From Tardiphaga robiniae (GTDB lineage: Bacteria > Pseudomonadota > Alphaproteobacteria > Rhizobiales > Xanthobacteraceae): a stretch of DNA of 64,000 bases. How positions within the stretch are numbered: the first letter of the stretch is position 1; each line of letters opens with the position of its first letter. Shown here in pieces: positions 45,875 to 54,667 of this stretch. The DNA lies in the NCBI RefSeq assembly GCF_013359755.1, contig NZ_JABMCJ010000083.1, positions 124,001-188,000 on the forward strand, given 5' to 3'. Under the pieces are notes generated by a model. It did no database searches. It was not told the origin of the DNA and saw only the letters and a list, made by a program, of their open reading frames with translations. The translations under genes were made by a program, and so were the position numbers.

Positions 45875-48037
45875 TTACAGAAGCCCCGCTCCCCGCGCCC
45901 ACTTGTACTTAGCGCCGAGCACCTCGACCGGAAGCTCGGTCGAATAAGCGTAAGCCGGAATGCCGTTCTGGTAGAGATATTCGGCGGCTTCCTCGACTTC
46001 CACGTCGCCCGCAAGCGAAGCGACCATCGGCTTCTCGATGCCCTTGGCCTTCATCTCGTTCTTGATCTCGACCATGTTGCGCGCGAACACCATCGGCGGC
46101 GTCACGATCGTGTGCCAGTAGCCGAGGATCAGCGAGTGGATGCGATCATCGGTGAGACCCAGCTTCACGGTGTTGACGTAAGTGATCGGCGGTTCGCCAC
46201 CGGTGATGTCGACCGGGTTGCCGGCGGCACCGAACGGCGGAATGAACTTGCGGAACGCCGCATCCAGATCCGGCGGCATCGCCATCAGCGACATGCCGTT
46301 ATCGACCACCGCATCGGACAGCAGCACGCCCGAACCACCGGCACCGGTGATGATCAGCACGTTCTCGCCCTTCGGCGTCGGCAGTACGGGAATGCCACGG
46401 GCGAATTCGAGCAGCTGGCGCAGCGAGCGGGCGCGAATGACGCCCGACTGCTTCAGCACGTCCTCATAGATCTTGTCGTTGCCGGCAAGTGCGCCGGTAT
46501 GCGACGAGGCGGCCTTGGCGCCGGCCGAGGTACGGCCTGCCTTGAGGACGACAACCGGCTTCTTCTTGGAGACGCGCTTGGCGGCTTCGGCGAAGGCACG
46601 GCCATCCTTCAGATCCTCGCAGTGCTGCGCGATGATCGTGGTGTTGGGATCCTGCTCGAAGAACGCCAGCAGATCGTCCTCGTCGATATCCGACTTGTTG
46701 CCGAGGCCGACGATCGCCGACACGCCCATCTTGGCAGAGCGCGAGAAGCCAATGATCGCCATGCCGATGCCGCCGGACTGCGACGACAATGCCGCCGAGC
46801 CCTTCACGTCATACGCTGTACAGAAAGTCGCGCAGAGATTGGCCGGCGTATAATAGAAGCCATAGATATTCGGCCCCATCAGACGGACGTCGTATTTCTT
46901 GCCGATTTCGACAATCTCTTCCTGCAATGCAGGCTCGTTGGCTTCGGCAAAGCCCGACGGGATCAGCACCGCGCCCGGAATTTTCTTCTCGCCGCATTCG
47001 ATCAGCGCACCTGCAACGAACTTGGCGGGAATCGCGAATACCGCGGTGTCGATCACGCCCGGAACATCCTTGACGCTCTTATAGGCCTTGCGGCCCATGA
47101 TCTCTTCAGCCTTCGGATGGATCGGGTAGATGTCGCCCTTGTAGCCACCGTTGATGAGGTTCTTCATCACCGAATTGCCGATCTTGCCGTCTTCGGCGGA
47201 GGCGCCGATCACGGCGACGGCCTTCGGCATCATGATGCGGTTCATTGCCGTGACGATTTCGGCGTTGGAGCGCGGCGCGGGGCGCGGTTTGTAGTCGAAA
47301 TCGACGACGATGCGCACGTCGGCGGCAATCGCGTCTTTCTTGGTGGCGAAGACCGGGTTGAGATCGAGTTCGACCATTTCCGGGAAATCGCTGACGAGCT
47401 GCGATACCTTGACGATGATGTCGGCCAGCGCTTCGCGGTTGGCGGGATCGCCGCCGCGTACGCCATGCAGCATCTCGGCGGCCTGAATGCCATCGAGCAT
47501 CGACAGCGCGTCATCATTGGTGGCGGGCGCGAGGCGGAAAGTGACGTCCTTCAGCACTTCGACGAGCACGCCGCCGAGGCCGAAGGCCACCAGCTTGCCG
47601 AACGAACCATCGGTGATCGAACCGATGATCACTTCGGTGCCGCCCATCAGCATCTGCTGAACCTGGATACCTTCTATCTTGGCATCGGCCTTGTACTTCT
47701 TGGCATTGGCCAGAATGGTGTCGTAAGCTTTCTGCGCGTCTTCGGCGGTCTTAACGCCGACAATGACACCGCCCGCTTCGGTCTTGTGGAGAATGTCCGG
47801 CGAGACGATCTTCATCACGACCGGGAAGCCCATGCCGCTTGCCATCTTGGCAGCGTCAGCGGCTGAGGTGGCCACGCCTTCTTTCGGCACGGGAATGCCG
47901 TATGCGTCACACACAAGCTTGCCCTCGGGGGCGGTCAGGCTGGTGCGCTTGTCGGCTTTGACCGCATCTAGAACTTTGCGGACGGCCTGTTTCGCCGATG
48001 GTGTTGCTTCTTTGACGGCAAGATTCGATTGGGACAT
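45875..48037 (-). CDS. Acyl-CoA synthetase (NDP-forming type, fused beta-alpha)
   Basis: This 720-residue acyl-CoA ligase belongs to the NDP-forming (acetate-CoA ligase, ADP-forming) superfamily. The ATP-grasp domain comes first (about residues 20-245; PVVMKIVSPDILHKTEAGGV). The CoA-binding Rossmann domain follows (VAVIGASAEDGKIGN near 275), then two succinyl-CoA-ligase-like domains with the phospho-His in SSHTGALAG near 510. The ATG at 48037 follows AAGGAGGAAGCC. It is divergent from the GntR gene, with two TGGCAT-N5-ATRCCA operators between. In this oxalate locus it may activate oxalate or another dicarboxylate to start the CoA cycle; that substrate is inferred from position. Confidence 0.87.
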   Translation of the reverse strand: MSQSNLAVKEATPSAKQAVRKVLDAVKADKRTSLTAPEGKLVCDAYGIPVPKEGVATSAADAAKMASGMGFPVVMKIVSPDILHKTEAGGVIVGVKTAEDAQKAYDTILANAKKYKADAKIEGIQVQQMLMGGTEVIIGSITDGSFGKLVAFGLGGVLVEVLKDVTFRLAPATNDDALSMLDGIQAAEMLHGVRGGDPANREALADIIVKVSQLVSDFPEMVELDLNPVFATKKDAIAADVRIVVDFDYKPRPAPRSNAEIVTAMNRIMMPKAVAVIGASAEDGKIGNSVMKNLINGGYKGDIYPIHPKAEEIMGRKAYKSVKDVPGVIDTAVFAIPAKFVAGALIECGEKKIPGAVLIPSGFAEANEPALQEEIVEIGKKYDVRLMGPNIYGFYYTPANLCATFCTAYDVKGSAALSSQSGGIGMAIIGFSRSAKMGVSAIVGLGNKSDIDEDDLLAFFEQDPNTTIIAQHCEDLKDGRAFAEAAKRVSKKKPVVVLKAGRTSAGAKAASSHTGALAGNDKIYEDVLKQSGVIRARSLRQLLEFARGIPVLPTPKGENVLIITGAGGSGVLLSDAVVDNGMSLMAMPPDLDAAFRKFIPPFGAAGNPVDITGGEPPITYVNTVKLGLTDDRIHSLILGYWHTIVTPPMVFARNMVEIKNEMKAKGIEKPMVASLAGDVEVEEAAEYLYQNGIPAYAYSTELPVEVLGAKYKWARGAGLL

Positions 48038-48075
48038 GGCTTCCTCCTTCACGTCTTTTCCAATAGACGGATTGA

Positions 48076-48092
48076 TGGCATTTGGTATGCCA
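48076..48092. promoter_or_regulatory. GntR operator candidate O1
   Basis: TGGCAT-TTGGT-ATGCCA is a perfect inverted repeat with 6-bp arms. It lies 39 bases upstream of the acyl-CoA synthetase start in the spacer divergent from the GntR gene. Confidence 0.7.
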
Positions 48093-48156
48093 GAAACTTG
48101 ATTGTCAAGGCGCGTTGCAGCGCAAAATTGCTGAAATAGCTGTCATCTTGACATGC

Positions 48157-48173
48157 TGGCATCTGGTATGCCA
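48157..48173. promoter_or_regulatory. GntR operator candidate O2
   Basis: TGGCAT-CTGGT-ATGCCA is a perfect inverted repeat 52 bases upstream of the GntR start. It differs from O1 at one spacer base, and suggests autoregulation. Confidence 0.7.
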
Positions 48174-48224
48174 AAAATTCTTGACGTTATTTCTGTGGTA
48201 GGACATCTCGACTGGAGATGATTC

Positions 48225-48956
48225 ATGCCCACGCGAAAACAAACCAAGGCGCCGTCCGTCATGTCTGAAGCCGATATCGCGATCGTTCGGATTGCACCGG
48301 AGACCAGCTTCAAGACCAAGGCCTATGAAGCCTTGAAAGAAGCCATTCTTAAGATGGACATCTACACCTCGCCCGATCCGGTGATGCTCGATGAGCGCGC
48401 CCTGTCGGAACGGCTCGGTGTCAGCCGCACACCTATCCGCGAAGCCATTGCGATGCTGGAGCAGGATGGCTTCGTAAAGACCGTGCCACGCCGCGGCATC
48501 GTCGTTGTCAGAAAGACCAAGGTCGAGATCGTCGACATGATCCGCGCCTGGGCGGCGCTGGAAAGCATGGCCGCGCGTCTGATCACGACCACCGCACGCA
48601 AGAAAGATATCTCGGCGCTGCGCGACTTCTTTAAGGACTTCAACAAGGACCGTCTGCCGCAGGACCACGTTGAGGAATATTCGAAGGCGAATATCGCTTT
48701 CCACCAGGCACTGATCTCGCTCAGCGAGTCGCCAGTGCTGGTCGATATGACCAACGATATTCTGCTGCATGTGCGTGGCTATCGTCAGCTGACCATCGGA
48801 CGCACGGACCGTACCGCGACGTCCCTGCCCGAACATCTGGCCATCATCGAAGCGCTTGAAGAGCGCAACACCGAGCTCGCGGAAAAGCGCGCGCGCGATC
48901 ACACGCTCGGTCTGGCTTCTTATGTCGAAGCCCACGGCCAGGAATTGTTTACGTAA
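48225..48956 (+). CDS. GntR-family regulator, FadR (FCD) subfamily
   Basis: This 243-residue regulator has an N-terminal winged helix ([17 protein letters not shown], then [20 protein letters not shown] near residue 60, wing VPRRGIVVV) and a C-terminal all-helical FCD ligand domain (about 100-240). Candidate metal-binding histidines lie in [16 protein letters not shown] and [12 protein letters not shown] regulators usually sense organic acids. It stands directly before oxc (85 bases) and divergent from the acyl-CoA synthetase. Seven related 17-bp palindromes in the locus, two in its own promoter region, are the likely targets. Oxalate, oxalyl-CoA or formyl-CoA would be sensible effectors but this is inference. 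Confidence 0.92.
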   Translation: MPTRKQTKAPSVMSEADIAIVRIAPETSFKTKAYEALKEAILKMDIYTSPDPVMLDERALSERLGVSRTPIREAIAMLEQDGFVKTVPRRGIVVVRKTKVEIVDMIRAWAALESMAARLITTTARKKDISALRDFFKDFNKDRLPQDHVEEYSKANIAFHQALISLSESPVLVDMTNDILLHVRGYRQLTIGRTDRTATSLPEHLAIIEALEERNTELAEKRARDHTLGLASYVEAHGQELFT

Positions 48957-49041
48957 GCGCCGTCTCGCGACGGTTCACCACTCCGCACCACGTCCAATTG
49001 AGCAACGACCAACAGTCACAAGAAAAGTCAGGGAGAGCGGG

Positions 49042-50781
49042 ATGTCCGCAGTAGTCCAGAGCATCGATACCAACGCAGCCGCCGAGCAGGAATTGACCGA
49101 TGGCTTCCATCTGATCATCGATGCACTCAAGCTCAATGGCCTCAACACGATCTATGGCGTGCCGGGCATTCCGATTACCGACTTCGGCCGCATGGCGCAG
49201 GCCGAGGGGATCCGCGTGCTCTCGTTCCGCCACGAACAGGCCGCAGGCTATGCCGCATCGATCGCCGGCTATCTCACCAAGAAGCCCGGCGTCTGTTTGA
49301 CCGTGTCGGCTCCCGGCTTCCTCAACGGCCTTACGGCGCTGGCTCACGCCACCACCAACTGCTTCCCGATGATCCTGATCTCGGGCTCGTCCGAGCGCGA
49401 GATTGTCGACCTGCAGCAGGGCGACTATGAGGAAATGGATCAGCTCGCGATCGCCAAGCCGCTATGTAAGGCCGCGTTTCGCGTGCTGCATGCGGCCGAC
49501 ATCGGCATCGGTCTCGCCCGCGCGATCCGCGCCGCAGTGTCCGGTCGTCCCGGCGGCGTCTATCTCGATCTGCCTGCCAAGCTGTTCGGTCAGGTGATGA
49601 ACGCCGACGCCGGCAAGAAATCGCTGGTCAAGGTGATCGACGCCGCGCCGGCGCAGATCCCTGCCCCGGATTCGATTAAGCGCGCGCTCGACGTGCTGAA
49701 ATCGGCGAAGAAGCCGCTGATCATCCTCGGCAAAGGCGCCGCTTATGCGCAGGCCGACGATGCCGTGAAGGCGCTGGTCGAAACCTCCGGCATTCCGTTC
49801 CTGCCCATGAGCATGGCCAAGGGCCTTCTGCCTGACACCCATCCGCAGTGTGCGGGTGCTGCACGCTCCACCGTGCTGAAGGATTCGGACGTCGTCATGC
49901 TGATCGGCGCACGCCTGAACTGGCTGCTGTCGCACGGCAAGGGCAAGAGCTGGGGTGATGCACCGAAGAAGTTCATCCAGATCGACATCGAGCCGAAGGA
50001 AATGGACTCCAACGTCGAGATCGTCGCACCTGTTGTCGGCGATATCGGCTCCTGTGTCGCCGCTCTGCTCGATGGCATGGGCAAGGGCTGGCAGAAGGCG
50101 CCGGTAGACTGGGCCAATGCCGTCACCAAGAAGCGTGAAGAGAACGTTGCCAAGATGGCGCCGCGCCTGATGAACAACAACTCGCCGATGGATTATCACG
50201 GCGCGCTCGGCGTTCTGCGCACCATCATCGCCGAACGTCCCGACGCGATGCTCGTCAATGAAGGTGCCAATACACTCGATCTCGCCCGCGGCATCGTCGA
50301 CATGTATCAGCCGCGCAAGCGCATCGATGTCGGCACCTGGGGCATCATGGGCATCGGCATGGGCTATTGCATCGCCGCTGCGGTCGAGACCGGCAAGCCC
50401 GTGCTCGCGATCGAAGGCGACAGCGCCTTCGGTTTCTCCGGCATGGAGGTGGAGACGATCTGCCGCTACAATCTGCCGGTCTGCATCGTTGTCTTCAATA
50501 ATGACGGCATCTATCGCGGCACCGACGTCAATCCGACCGGCGGTTCCGACGTGGCACCGACGGTCTTCGTCAAGGGCTCGCGCTACGACAAGATGATGGA
50601 AGCCTTCGGCGGCATCGGCGTGAACGCGACCTCGCCCGACGAACTCAAGCGCGCCGTCAATGCGGCGATGGATTCCGGCAAGCCGACGCTCATCAATGCG
50701 GTGATCGATCCGGCGGCCGGCAGCGAGAGCGGCCGTATCGGCAACCTCAATCCGCAGAGCGTGCTCAGCAAGAAGAAATAA
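49042..50781 (+). CDS. oxc: Oxalyl-CoA decarboxylase
   Basis: This thiamine-diphosphate enzyme decarboxylates oxalyl-CoA to formyl-CoA. The 579-residue protein has the cofactor-activating Glu65 ([12 protein letters not shown]), the Tyr129-Glu130 pair ([10 protein letters not shown]) and Tyr491 (NNDGIYRG). These match Glu56, Tyr120, Glu121 and Tyr483 of the Oxalobacter enzyme. The diphosphate-binding motif is [13 protein letters not shown] with NND. The ATG at 49042 follows GGGAGAGCGG; a 62-residue upstream frame overlaps the regulator gene and is spurious. It works in a cycle with frc, and a hairpin between the two may lower frc expression. Confidence 0.97.
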   Translation: MSAVVQSIDTNAAAEQELTDGFHLIIDALKLNGLNTIYGVPGIPITDFGRMAQAEGIRVLSFRHEQAAGYAASIAGYLTKKPGVCLTVSAPGFLNGLTALAHATTNCFPMILISGSSEREIVDLQQGDYEEMDQLAIAKPLCKAAFRVLHAADIGIGLARAIRAAVSGRPGGVYLDLPAKLFGQVMNADAGKKSLVKVIDAAPAQIPAPDSIKRALDVLKSAKKPLIILGKGAAYAQADDAVKALVETSGIPFLPMSMAKGLLPDTHPQCAGAARSTVLKDSDVVMLIGARLNWLLSHGKGKSWGDAPKKFIQIDIEPKEMDSNVEIVAPVVGDIGSCVAALLDGMGKGWQKAPVDWANAVTKKREENVAKMAPRLMNNNSPMDYHGALGVLRTIIAERPDAMLVNEGANTLDLARGIVDMYQPRKRIDVGTWGIMGIGMGYCIAAAVETGKPVLAIEGDSAFGFSGMEVETICRYNLPVCIVVFNNDGIYRGTDVNPTGGSDVAPTVFVKGSRYDKMMEAFGGIGVNATSPDELKRAVNAAMDSGKPTLINAVIDPAAGSESGRIGNLNPQSVLSKKK

Positions 50782-50790
50782 CACATCAGG

Positions 50791-50818
50791 CGGGGTCGCG
50801 AGACCCCGTCTCCTTTTC
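50791..50818 (+). terminator. Terminator or attenuator between oxc and frc
   Basis: A perfect 7-bp stem CGGGGTC / GACCCCG with a GCGA tetraloop is followed by TCTCCTTTTCTC. It lies 9 bases past the oxc stop and 42 before the frc start. It could be a partial terminator or an mRNA-stabilising hairpin. Confidence 0.6.
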
Positions 50819-50860
50819 TCATATGCCGAGGCGGCAAAACTAGTTTACGGGAGCAAAACA

Positions 50861-52138
50861 ATGACACAGGCGCTCAAAGGCGTTCGCATTCTGGACTTCA
50901 CCCACGTTCAATCTGGCCCGACCTGCACGCAGTTGCTGGCATGGTTTGGCGCTGATGTGATCAAGGTCGAACGGCCCGGCGTTGGCGACATCACCCGCGG
51001 CCAATTGCAGGACGTGCCGAATGTGGACAGCCTGTATTTTACCATGCTGAACCACAACAAGCGCTCGATCACCCTCGACACCAAGAACCCGAAGGGCAAG
51101 GAAGTGCTCACCGCGCTGATGAAAGAGTGCGATGTTCTCGTCGAGAACTTCGGACCCGGCGTGCTCGACCGCATGGGCTTCCCGTTCGAAAAGATTCAGC
51201 AGATCAACCCGAAGATGATCGTCGCCTCGATCAAGGGGTTTGGTCCAGGTCCCTATGAGGACTGCAAGGTCTATGAGAACGTCGCGCAGTGCACCGGCGG
51301 CGCAGCTTCCACCACCGGCTTCCGCGACGGCCTGCCACTCGTCACCGGCGCGCAGATCGGCGATAGCGGCACTGGCCTGCATCTCGCACTCGGCATCGTC
51401 ACCGCGCTGTATCAGCGCACGCAAACCGGCAAAGGCCAGAAGGTCACCGCCGCGATGCAGGACGGCGTGCTCAACCTGTCGCGCGTCAAGCTGCGCGACC
51501 AGCAGCGCCTCGCTCACGGTCCGCTCAAGGAATACAGCCAGTTCGGCGAAGGCATTCCGTTCGGCGATGCCGTGCCCCGCGCGGGCAACGACTCCGGCGG
51601 TGGTCAGCCCGGCCGCATCCTGAAGTGCAAGGGCTGGGAAACCGACCCGAACGCCTACATCTACTTCATCACTCAGGCGCCGGTGTGGGAGAAGATCTGC
51701 GACGTGATCGGCGAACCGACCTGGAAGACCGACCCGGCCTATGCCAAGCCGGCGGTGCGCCTGCCCAAGCTCAACGCGATCTTCGCGCGCATCGAACAGT
51801 GGACGATGACCAAGACCAAATTCGAGGCGATGGAAATCCTCAATCAGGACGACATCCCGTGCGGCCCGATCCTGTCCATGAAGGAACTGGCCGAAGACCA
51901 GTCACTGCGTGCGACCGGCACCGTGGTCGAGGTCGATCACCCCGAGCGCGGCAAGTATCTGTCGGTTGGCAATCCGATTAAGCTATCGGAAAGCCCCACC
52001 GAAGTGACGCGCTCGCCCCTGCTCGGCGAACATACCGACGAAATCCTCAGGCAAGTGCTGGGCTTCAGCGATCATCAGGTGGCCGAAATCCACGATTCAG
52101 GCGCGCTCGACCCGCCGCGCAAGGTTGCCGCTGAGTAA
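50861..52138 (+). CDS. frc: Formyl-CoA:oxalate CoA-transferase
   Basis: This class III CoA-transferase moves CoA from formyl-CoA to oxalate, giving oxalyl-CoA for Oxc and free formate. The 425-residue protein has the N-terminal [16 protein letters not shown] and [10 protein letters not shown]. The catalytic Asp168 in IGDSGTGLH matches Asp169 of the Oxalobacter enzyme. The glycine loop is SGGGQP near 246. The ATG follows GGGAGCAAAACA. It ends with a clear terminator. Closely related YfdW-like enzymes exist, but pairing with oxc makes the assignment firm. Confidence 0.97.
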   Translation: MTQALKGVRILDFTHVQSGPTCTQLLAWFGADVIKVERPGVGDITRGQLQDVPNVDSLYFTMLNHNKRSITLDTKNPKGKEVLTALMKECDVLVENFGPGVLDRMGFPFEKIQQINPKMIVASIKGFGPGPYEDCKVYENVAQCTGGAASTTGFRDGLPLVTGAQIGDSGTGLHLALGIVTALYQRTQTGKGQKVTAAMQDGVLNLSRVKLRDQQRLAHGPLKEYSQFGEGIPFGDAVPRAGNDSGGGQPGRILKCKGWETDPNAYIYFITQAPVWEKICDVIGEPTWKTDPAYAKPAVRLPKLNAIFARIEQWTMTKTKFEAMEILNQDDIPCGPILSMKELAEDQSLRATGTVVEVDHPERGKYLSVGNPIKLSESPTEVTRSPLLGEHTDEILRQVLGFSDHQVAEIHDSGALDPPRKVAAE

Positions 52139-52169
52139 TTTCACCAGTTATTTCAAATAATTACATGCG

Positions 52170-52196
52170 AAAGGCCGCCGATTGGCGGCCTTTTTC
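52170..52196 (+). terminator. Rho-independent terminator behind frc
   Basis: Stem GGCCGCC / GGCGGCC with a GATT loop and a five-T tract, 32 bases after the frc stop. Confidence 0.88.
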
Positions 52197-52295
52197 ATTT
52201 ATGGTGATCCAAGCGGAACTTTAATAAGAAAATCAAATCGACCTATATCGCACTGCGAAATCCTCATGCTGCCATGCAAACAAGACAATTGTCCT

Positions 52296-52312
52296 TGGCA
52301 TCTGGTATACGT
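52296..52312 (+). promoter_or_regulatory. GntR operator candidate O3 (degenerate)
   Basis: TGGCAT-CTGGT-ATACGT has the same left arm and spacer as O2 but a decayed right arm. It lies 59 bases ahead of the small-protein start at 52372. Confidence 0.5.
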
Positions 52313-52371
52313 AAATTGATCCCAGATGATGAGGCGCCAAGACGCGGCGGCCTCCAGCAAAGGATCAAATC

Positions 52372-52509
52372 ATGTCGAAGACTGCTTCTCTCGACCTTAC
52401 CACGTCCACCAGCTTCTTCGCTCGTTTCATTGCCTCGCTCGATCGCGCGCTGATGGCCAGCGCACGCATCTCGGCCCGCAACGGCGACCTGCCCCGCTTC
52501 GGCCTGTAA
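52372..52509 (+). CDS. Small protein of 45 residues, unannotated type
   Basis: I do not recognise this gene with certainty. It encodes 45 residues starting MSKTASLDLTTSTSFF and ending NGDLPRFGL. The N-terminus is polar and Ser/Thr-rich. The middle (FFARFIASLDRALMASARI) could form an amphipathic helix. The tail is basic with a Gly-Leu end, loosely recalling DUF1127 peptides. The ATG follows AAAGGATCAAATC. An operator half-match (O3) stands upstream and a strong terminator downstream, so it is a self-contained transcription unit within the oxalate locus. The coding call rests on these flanking signals and sensible codon use. Confidence 0.7.
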   Translation: MSKTASLDLTTSTSFFARFIASLDRALMASARISARNGDLPRFGL

Positions 52510-52575
52510 GGCTGCAACTTCACTACGTTTGCGCGGCTAGCCCGCGCAAAATTCTCTGCGTTCCTCCCGACGACT

Positions 52576-52604
52576 GGCCCCGGATTTCCGGGGCCGTTTT
52601 TTTT
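52576..52604 (+). terminator. Strong terminator behind the small-protein gene
   Basis: Stem GGCCCCGG / CCGGGGCC with an ATTT loop, then G and eight T. It is preceded by a second hairpin (TTTGCGCGG / CCGCGCAAA) nearer the stop codon. Confidence 0.9.
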
Positions 52605-53008
52605 GTTTGTGTAGTTGCATCGCAGCGACGTCTCGCGCTCCCTGCGACATTTCAGCCTCCCCGGCTTTTAACGGCTCTAATCGCTTGCCGCTTGGCATAT
52701 CGCATACCAAAATGCGCGAACGGTAATGCTTCACGTCTGAATAGAAAGCATACCTGGGGAGGACAAAGGCTGCGCTGCCTTCGCGGGCACGCGATGCCGT
52801 ATGCGCAATGACAGAGCGATCCAGACCCACTCATCCTTTTTGCAGGCGAGCCGCTTCGATGCTCGACAGTCTGACGTGCGCATATGGCGCATGCAAGGGC
52901 GCGTTTGAACACCTGCAGTCAGGACATTCGAAGGAAGACCCGACCACGCACTGACGATTTCAAAGTCGACGAACGATCGACGCTATCAAAACGAATGGGA
53001 GAGAAACA
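52605..53008. other. Promoter region of the tctCBA operon
   Basis: These 404 bases carry operator O4 at 52693-52709 and a long 5' leader of about 300 bases before tctC. A GGGGAGG ribosome-site-like sequence at about 52756 has no start codon at a proper distance. A 31-codon frame at 52859-52954 lacks support. No other feature was found. Confidence 0.5.
52693..52709 (+). promoter_or_regulatory. GntR operator candidate O4
   Basis: TGGCAT-ATCGC-ATACCA keeps both arms (with the C/T change allowed in other sites). It lies about 300 bases upstream of tctC. Confidence 0.65.
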
Positions 53009-54022
53009 ATGAAACGCCTTGGTTCATGTCTCACGCTGGCCGCCGCTGCATCCATTCTCTGCCTGGGAGCGTCTCTCCCGGCATCTGCTGCATGGGAGCC
53101 GACGCGCCCCGTCGAATTGATCGTTCCCGCAGGCACCGGCGGCGGCGCTGATCAGATGGCGCGCACCATTCAGGGCATCATTACCAAGCACAGCCTGATG
53201 AAGCAGCCGCTTGTCGTCATCAACAAGTCGGGTGGCGCGGGCGGTGAAGGTTTCCTCGACGTGAAGTCGGCGAACAACAATCCGCACAAGATCATCATCA
53301 CGTTGTCTAACCTGTTCACGACGCCGCTCGCCACCGGCATTCCCTTCAATTGGAAGGATCTCACCCCGGTCGCAATGCTGGCACTCGACGAGTTCGTGCT
53401 GTGGGTAAATGCCGACAAACCGTACAAGACGGTGAAGGACTATATCGACGCCGTGAAGGCTGCGCCGGCCGGCACGATCAAGATGGGCGGCACGGGCTCG
53501 AAGCAGGAAGACCAGATCATCACGGTCGCGGTCGAGAAGGCGATCGGCAGCAAGTTCACTTACATCCCTTACAAGGGCGGCGGTGAAGTTGCAGTGCAGC
53601 TCGTTGGTCAGCACGTCGACTCAACCGTGAACAATCCGATCGAGGCAGTCGCGCAGTGGCGCGGCGGCAAGGTGCGTCCGCTCTGCGTCTTCGACAGCAA
53701 GCCGATGGCCTATGACGAGCAGGTCGCCGACGGCAAGGGCTGGAAGGACATTCCGACCTGCAAGTCACAGGGGCTCGACATCGAATATGTGATGCTGCGC
53801 GGCATCTTCATGGGGCCGAAAGCGACGAAGGATCAGATCGATTATTATGTCGAACTGTTCAAGAAGGTCCGCGCGACGCCCGAGTGGCAGGACCTGATGA
53901 AGAGCGGCGCCTTCAACACGACCTTCATGACCGGCGGTGAATATGCCAGCTGGGTTGGCACCGAAGAGAAGCGCCACGAGACGCTGATGAAGGAAGCCGG
54001 CTTCCTCGCGCAAGGCAACTGA
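53009..54022 (+). CDS. tctC: Tripartite tricarboxylate transporter binding protein (TctC/Bug family)
   Basis: This periplasmic binding protein has 337 residues. A Sec signal (GSCLTLAAAASILCLGAS, cleavage near ASAA) precedes the mature chain, which opens with WEPTRPVELIVPAGTGGGADQMAR, the Bug-family carboxylate-binding loop. FTYIPYKGGGEVAVQLVG near residue 180 is the second family hallmark. It captures a carboxylate for TctAB; given the setting, oxalate or a related dicarboxylate is a fair guess. The ATG follows GAGAGAAACA. A 12-bp hairpin lies after its stop. Confidence 0.92.
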   Translation: MKRLGSCLTLAAAASILCLGASLPASAAWEPTRPVELIVPAGTGGGADQMARTIQGIITKHSLMKQPLVVINKSGGAGGEGFLDVKSANNNPHKIIITLSNLFTTPLATGIPFNWKDLTPVAMLALDEFVLWVNADKPYKTVKDYIDAVKAAPAGTIKMGGTGSKQEDQIITVAVEKAIGSKFTYIPYKGGGEVAVQLVGQHVDSTVNNPIEAVAQWRGGKVRPLCVFDSKPMAYDEQVADGKGWKDIPTCKSQGLDIEYVMLRGIFMGPKATKDQIDYYVELFKKVRATPEWQDLMKSGAFNTTFMTGGEYASWVGTEEKRHETLMKEAGFLAQGN

Positions 54023-54037
54023 CGCAGGCGCCATGAC

Positions 54038-54066
54038 GCCGGACCTGATCGCACATCAGGTCCGGC
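54038..54066 (+). other. Stem-loop between tctC and tctB
   Basis: A perfect 12-bp stem (GCCGGACCTGAT / ATCAGGTCCGGC) with a CGCAC loop and no T-tract begins 16 bases after the tctC stop. It probably stabilises the tctC message or limits read-through to the membrane subunits. Confidence 0.65.
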
Positions 54067-54112
54067 ACATGCAACACGCTGATCGACGCTGATCTCTCAC
54101 ACAGAGTTGTCC

Positions 54113-54610
54113 ATGACCACGCAGCAATCTCACAACGTAGGCCCGTCCCACAAATCCGTCGAAGCCGGCGTCACCACCGTCATCGGCCTGTTCGGCGCCA
54201 TCGTCGTCTATGGCAGCGTCAAGGCCGGCATCAACTGGGGCGCAGAGGGACCGAAAGCCGGATTCTTTCCGTTCTATATCGGGCTGTTCATCATCATCTC
54301 CAGCCTCGTCAATATCTGGAACACGCTGCGCGAGGACGACGGCAGCCTTTTCGCCGAATGGGGCCAGTTGCGCCAGGTTTTCAGCGTCGTCATTCCCACC
54401 GGCATCTATGTCGGCGTCCTGCCGTTCATCGGACTCTACGTGTCCTCGATGATTTTCATCGCATGGTTCATGCGCTGGCTTGGCAAATATGAGTGGCCGA
54501 TCATCGCCGCGATCTCTCTCGGCATGCCTGTCGTCACCTACCTGATCTTCGAACGCTGGTTTCTCGTGCCGCTCCCCAAAGGACCGCTTGAGGATCTGCT
54601 CGGTCTCTGA
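54113..54610 (+). CDS. tctB: TTT small membrane subunit (TctB)
   Basis: This 165-residue small membrane subunit has four predicted membrane segments (about residues 20-38, 52-70, 88-122 in two spans, 130-148). The family has poor sequence conservation, so its place between tctC and tctA is the main evidence, helped by GPKAGFFPFYIGLFIIISS, the usual TctB motif. The ATG at 54113 is preferred over a TTG at 54107. Confidence 0.88.
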   Translation: MTTQQSHNVGPSHKSVEAGVTTVIGLFGAIVVYGSVKAGINWGAEGPKAGFFPFYIGLFIIISSLVNIWNTLREDDGSLFAEWGQLRQVFSVVIPTGIYVGVLPFIGLYVSSMIFIAWFMRWLGKYEWPIIAAISLGMPVVTYLIFERWFLVPLPKGPLEDLLGL

Positions 54611-54667
54611 TTTCCGCGATCTTTAATTCCGTTGCGTCTGCCGGTCTCTTTCTGAGGACTACTCGAA

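Noticed and set aside
46112-47866. A 584-codon plus-strand frame opposite the acyl-CoA synthetase
   Set aside because: Composition is typical of an antisense shadow and the opposite strand carries a complete, domain-rich gene.
52859-52954. A 31-codon frame upstream of tctC
   Set aside because: It lacks a ribosome binding site and has no recognisable sequence; the small-protein gene at 52372 has far better support.
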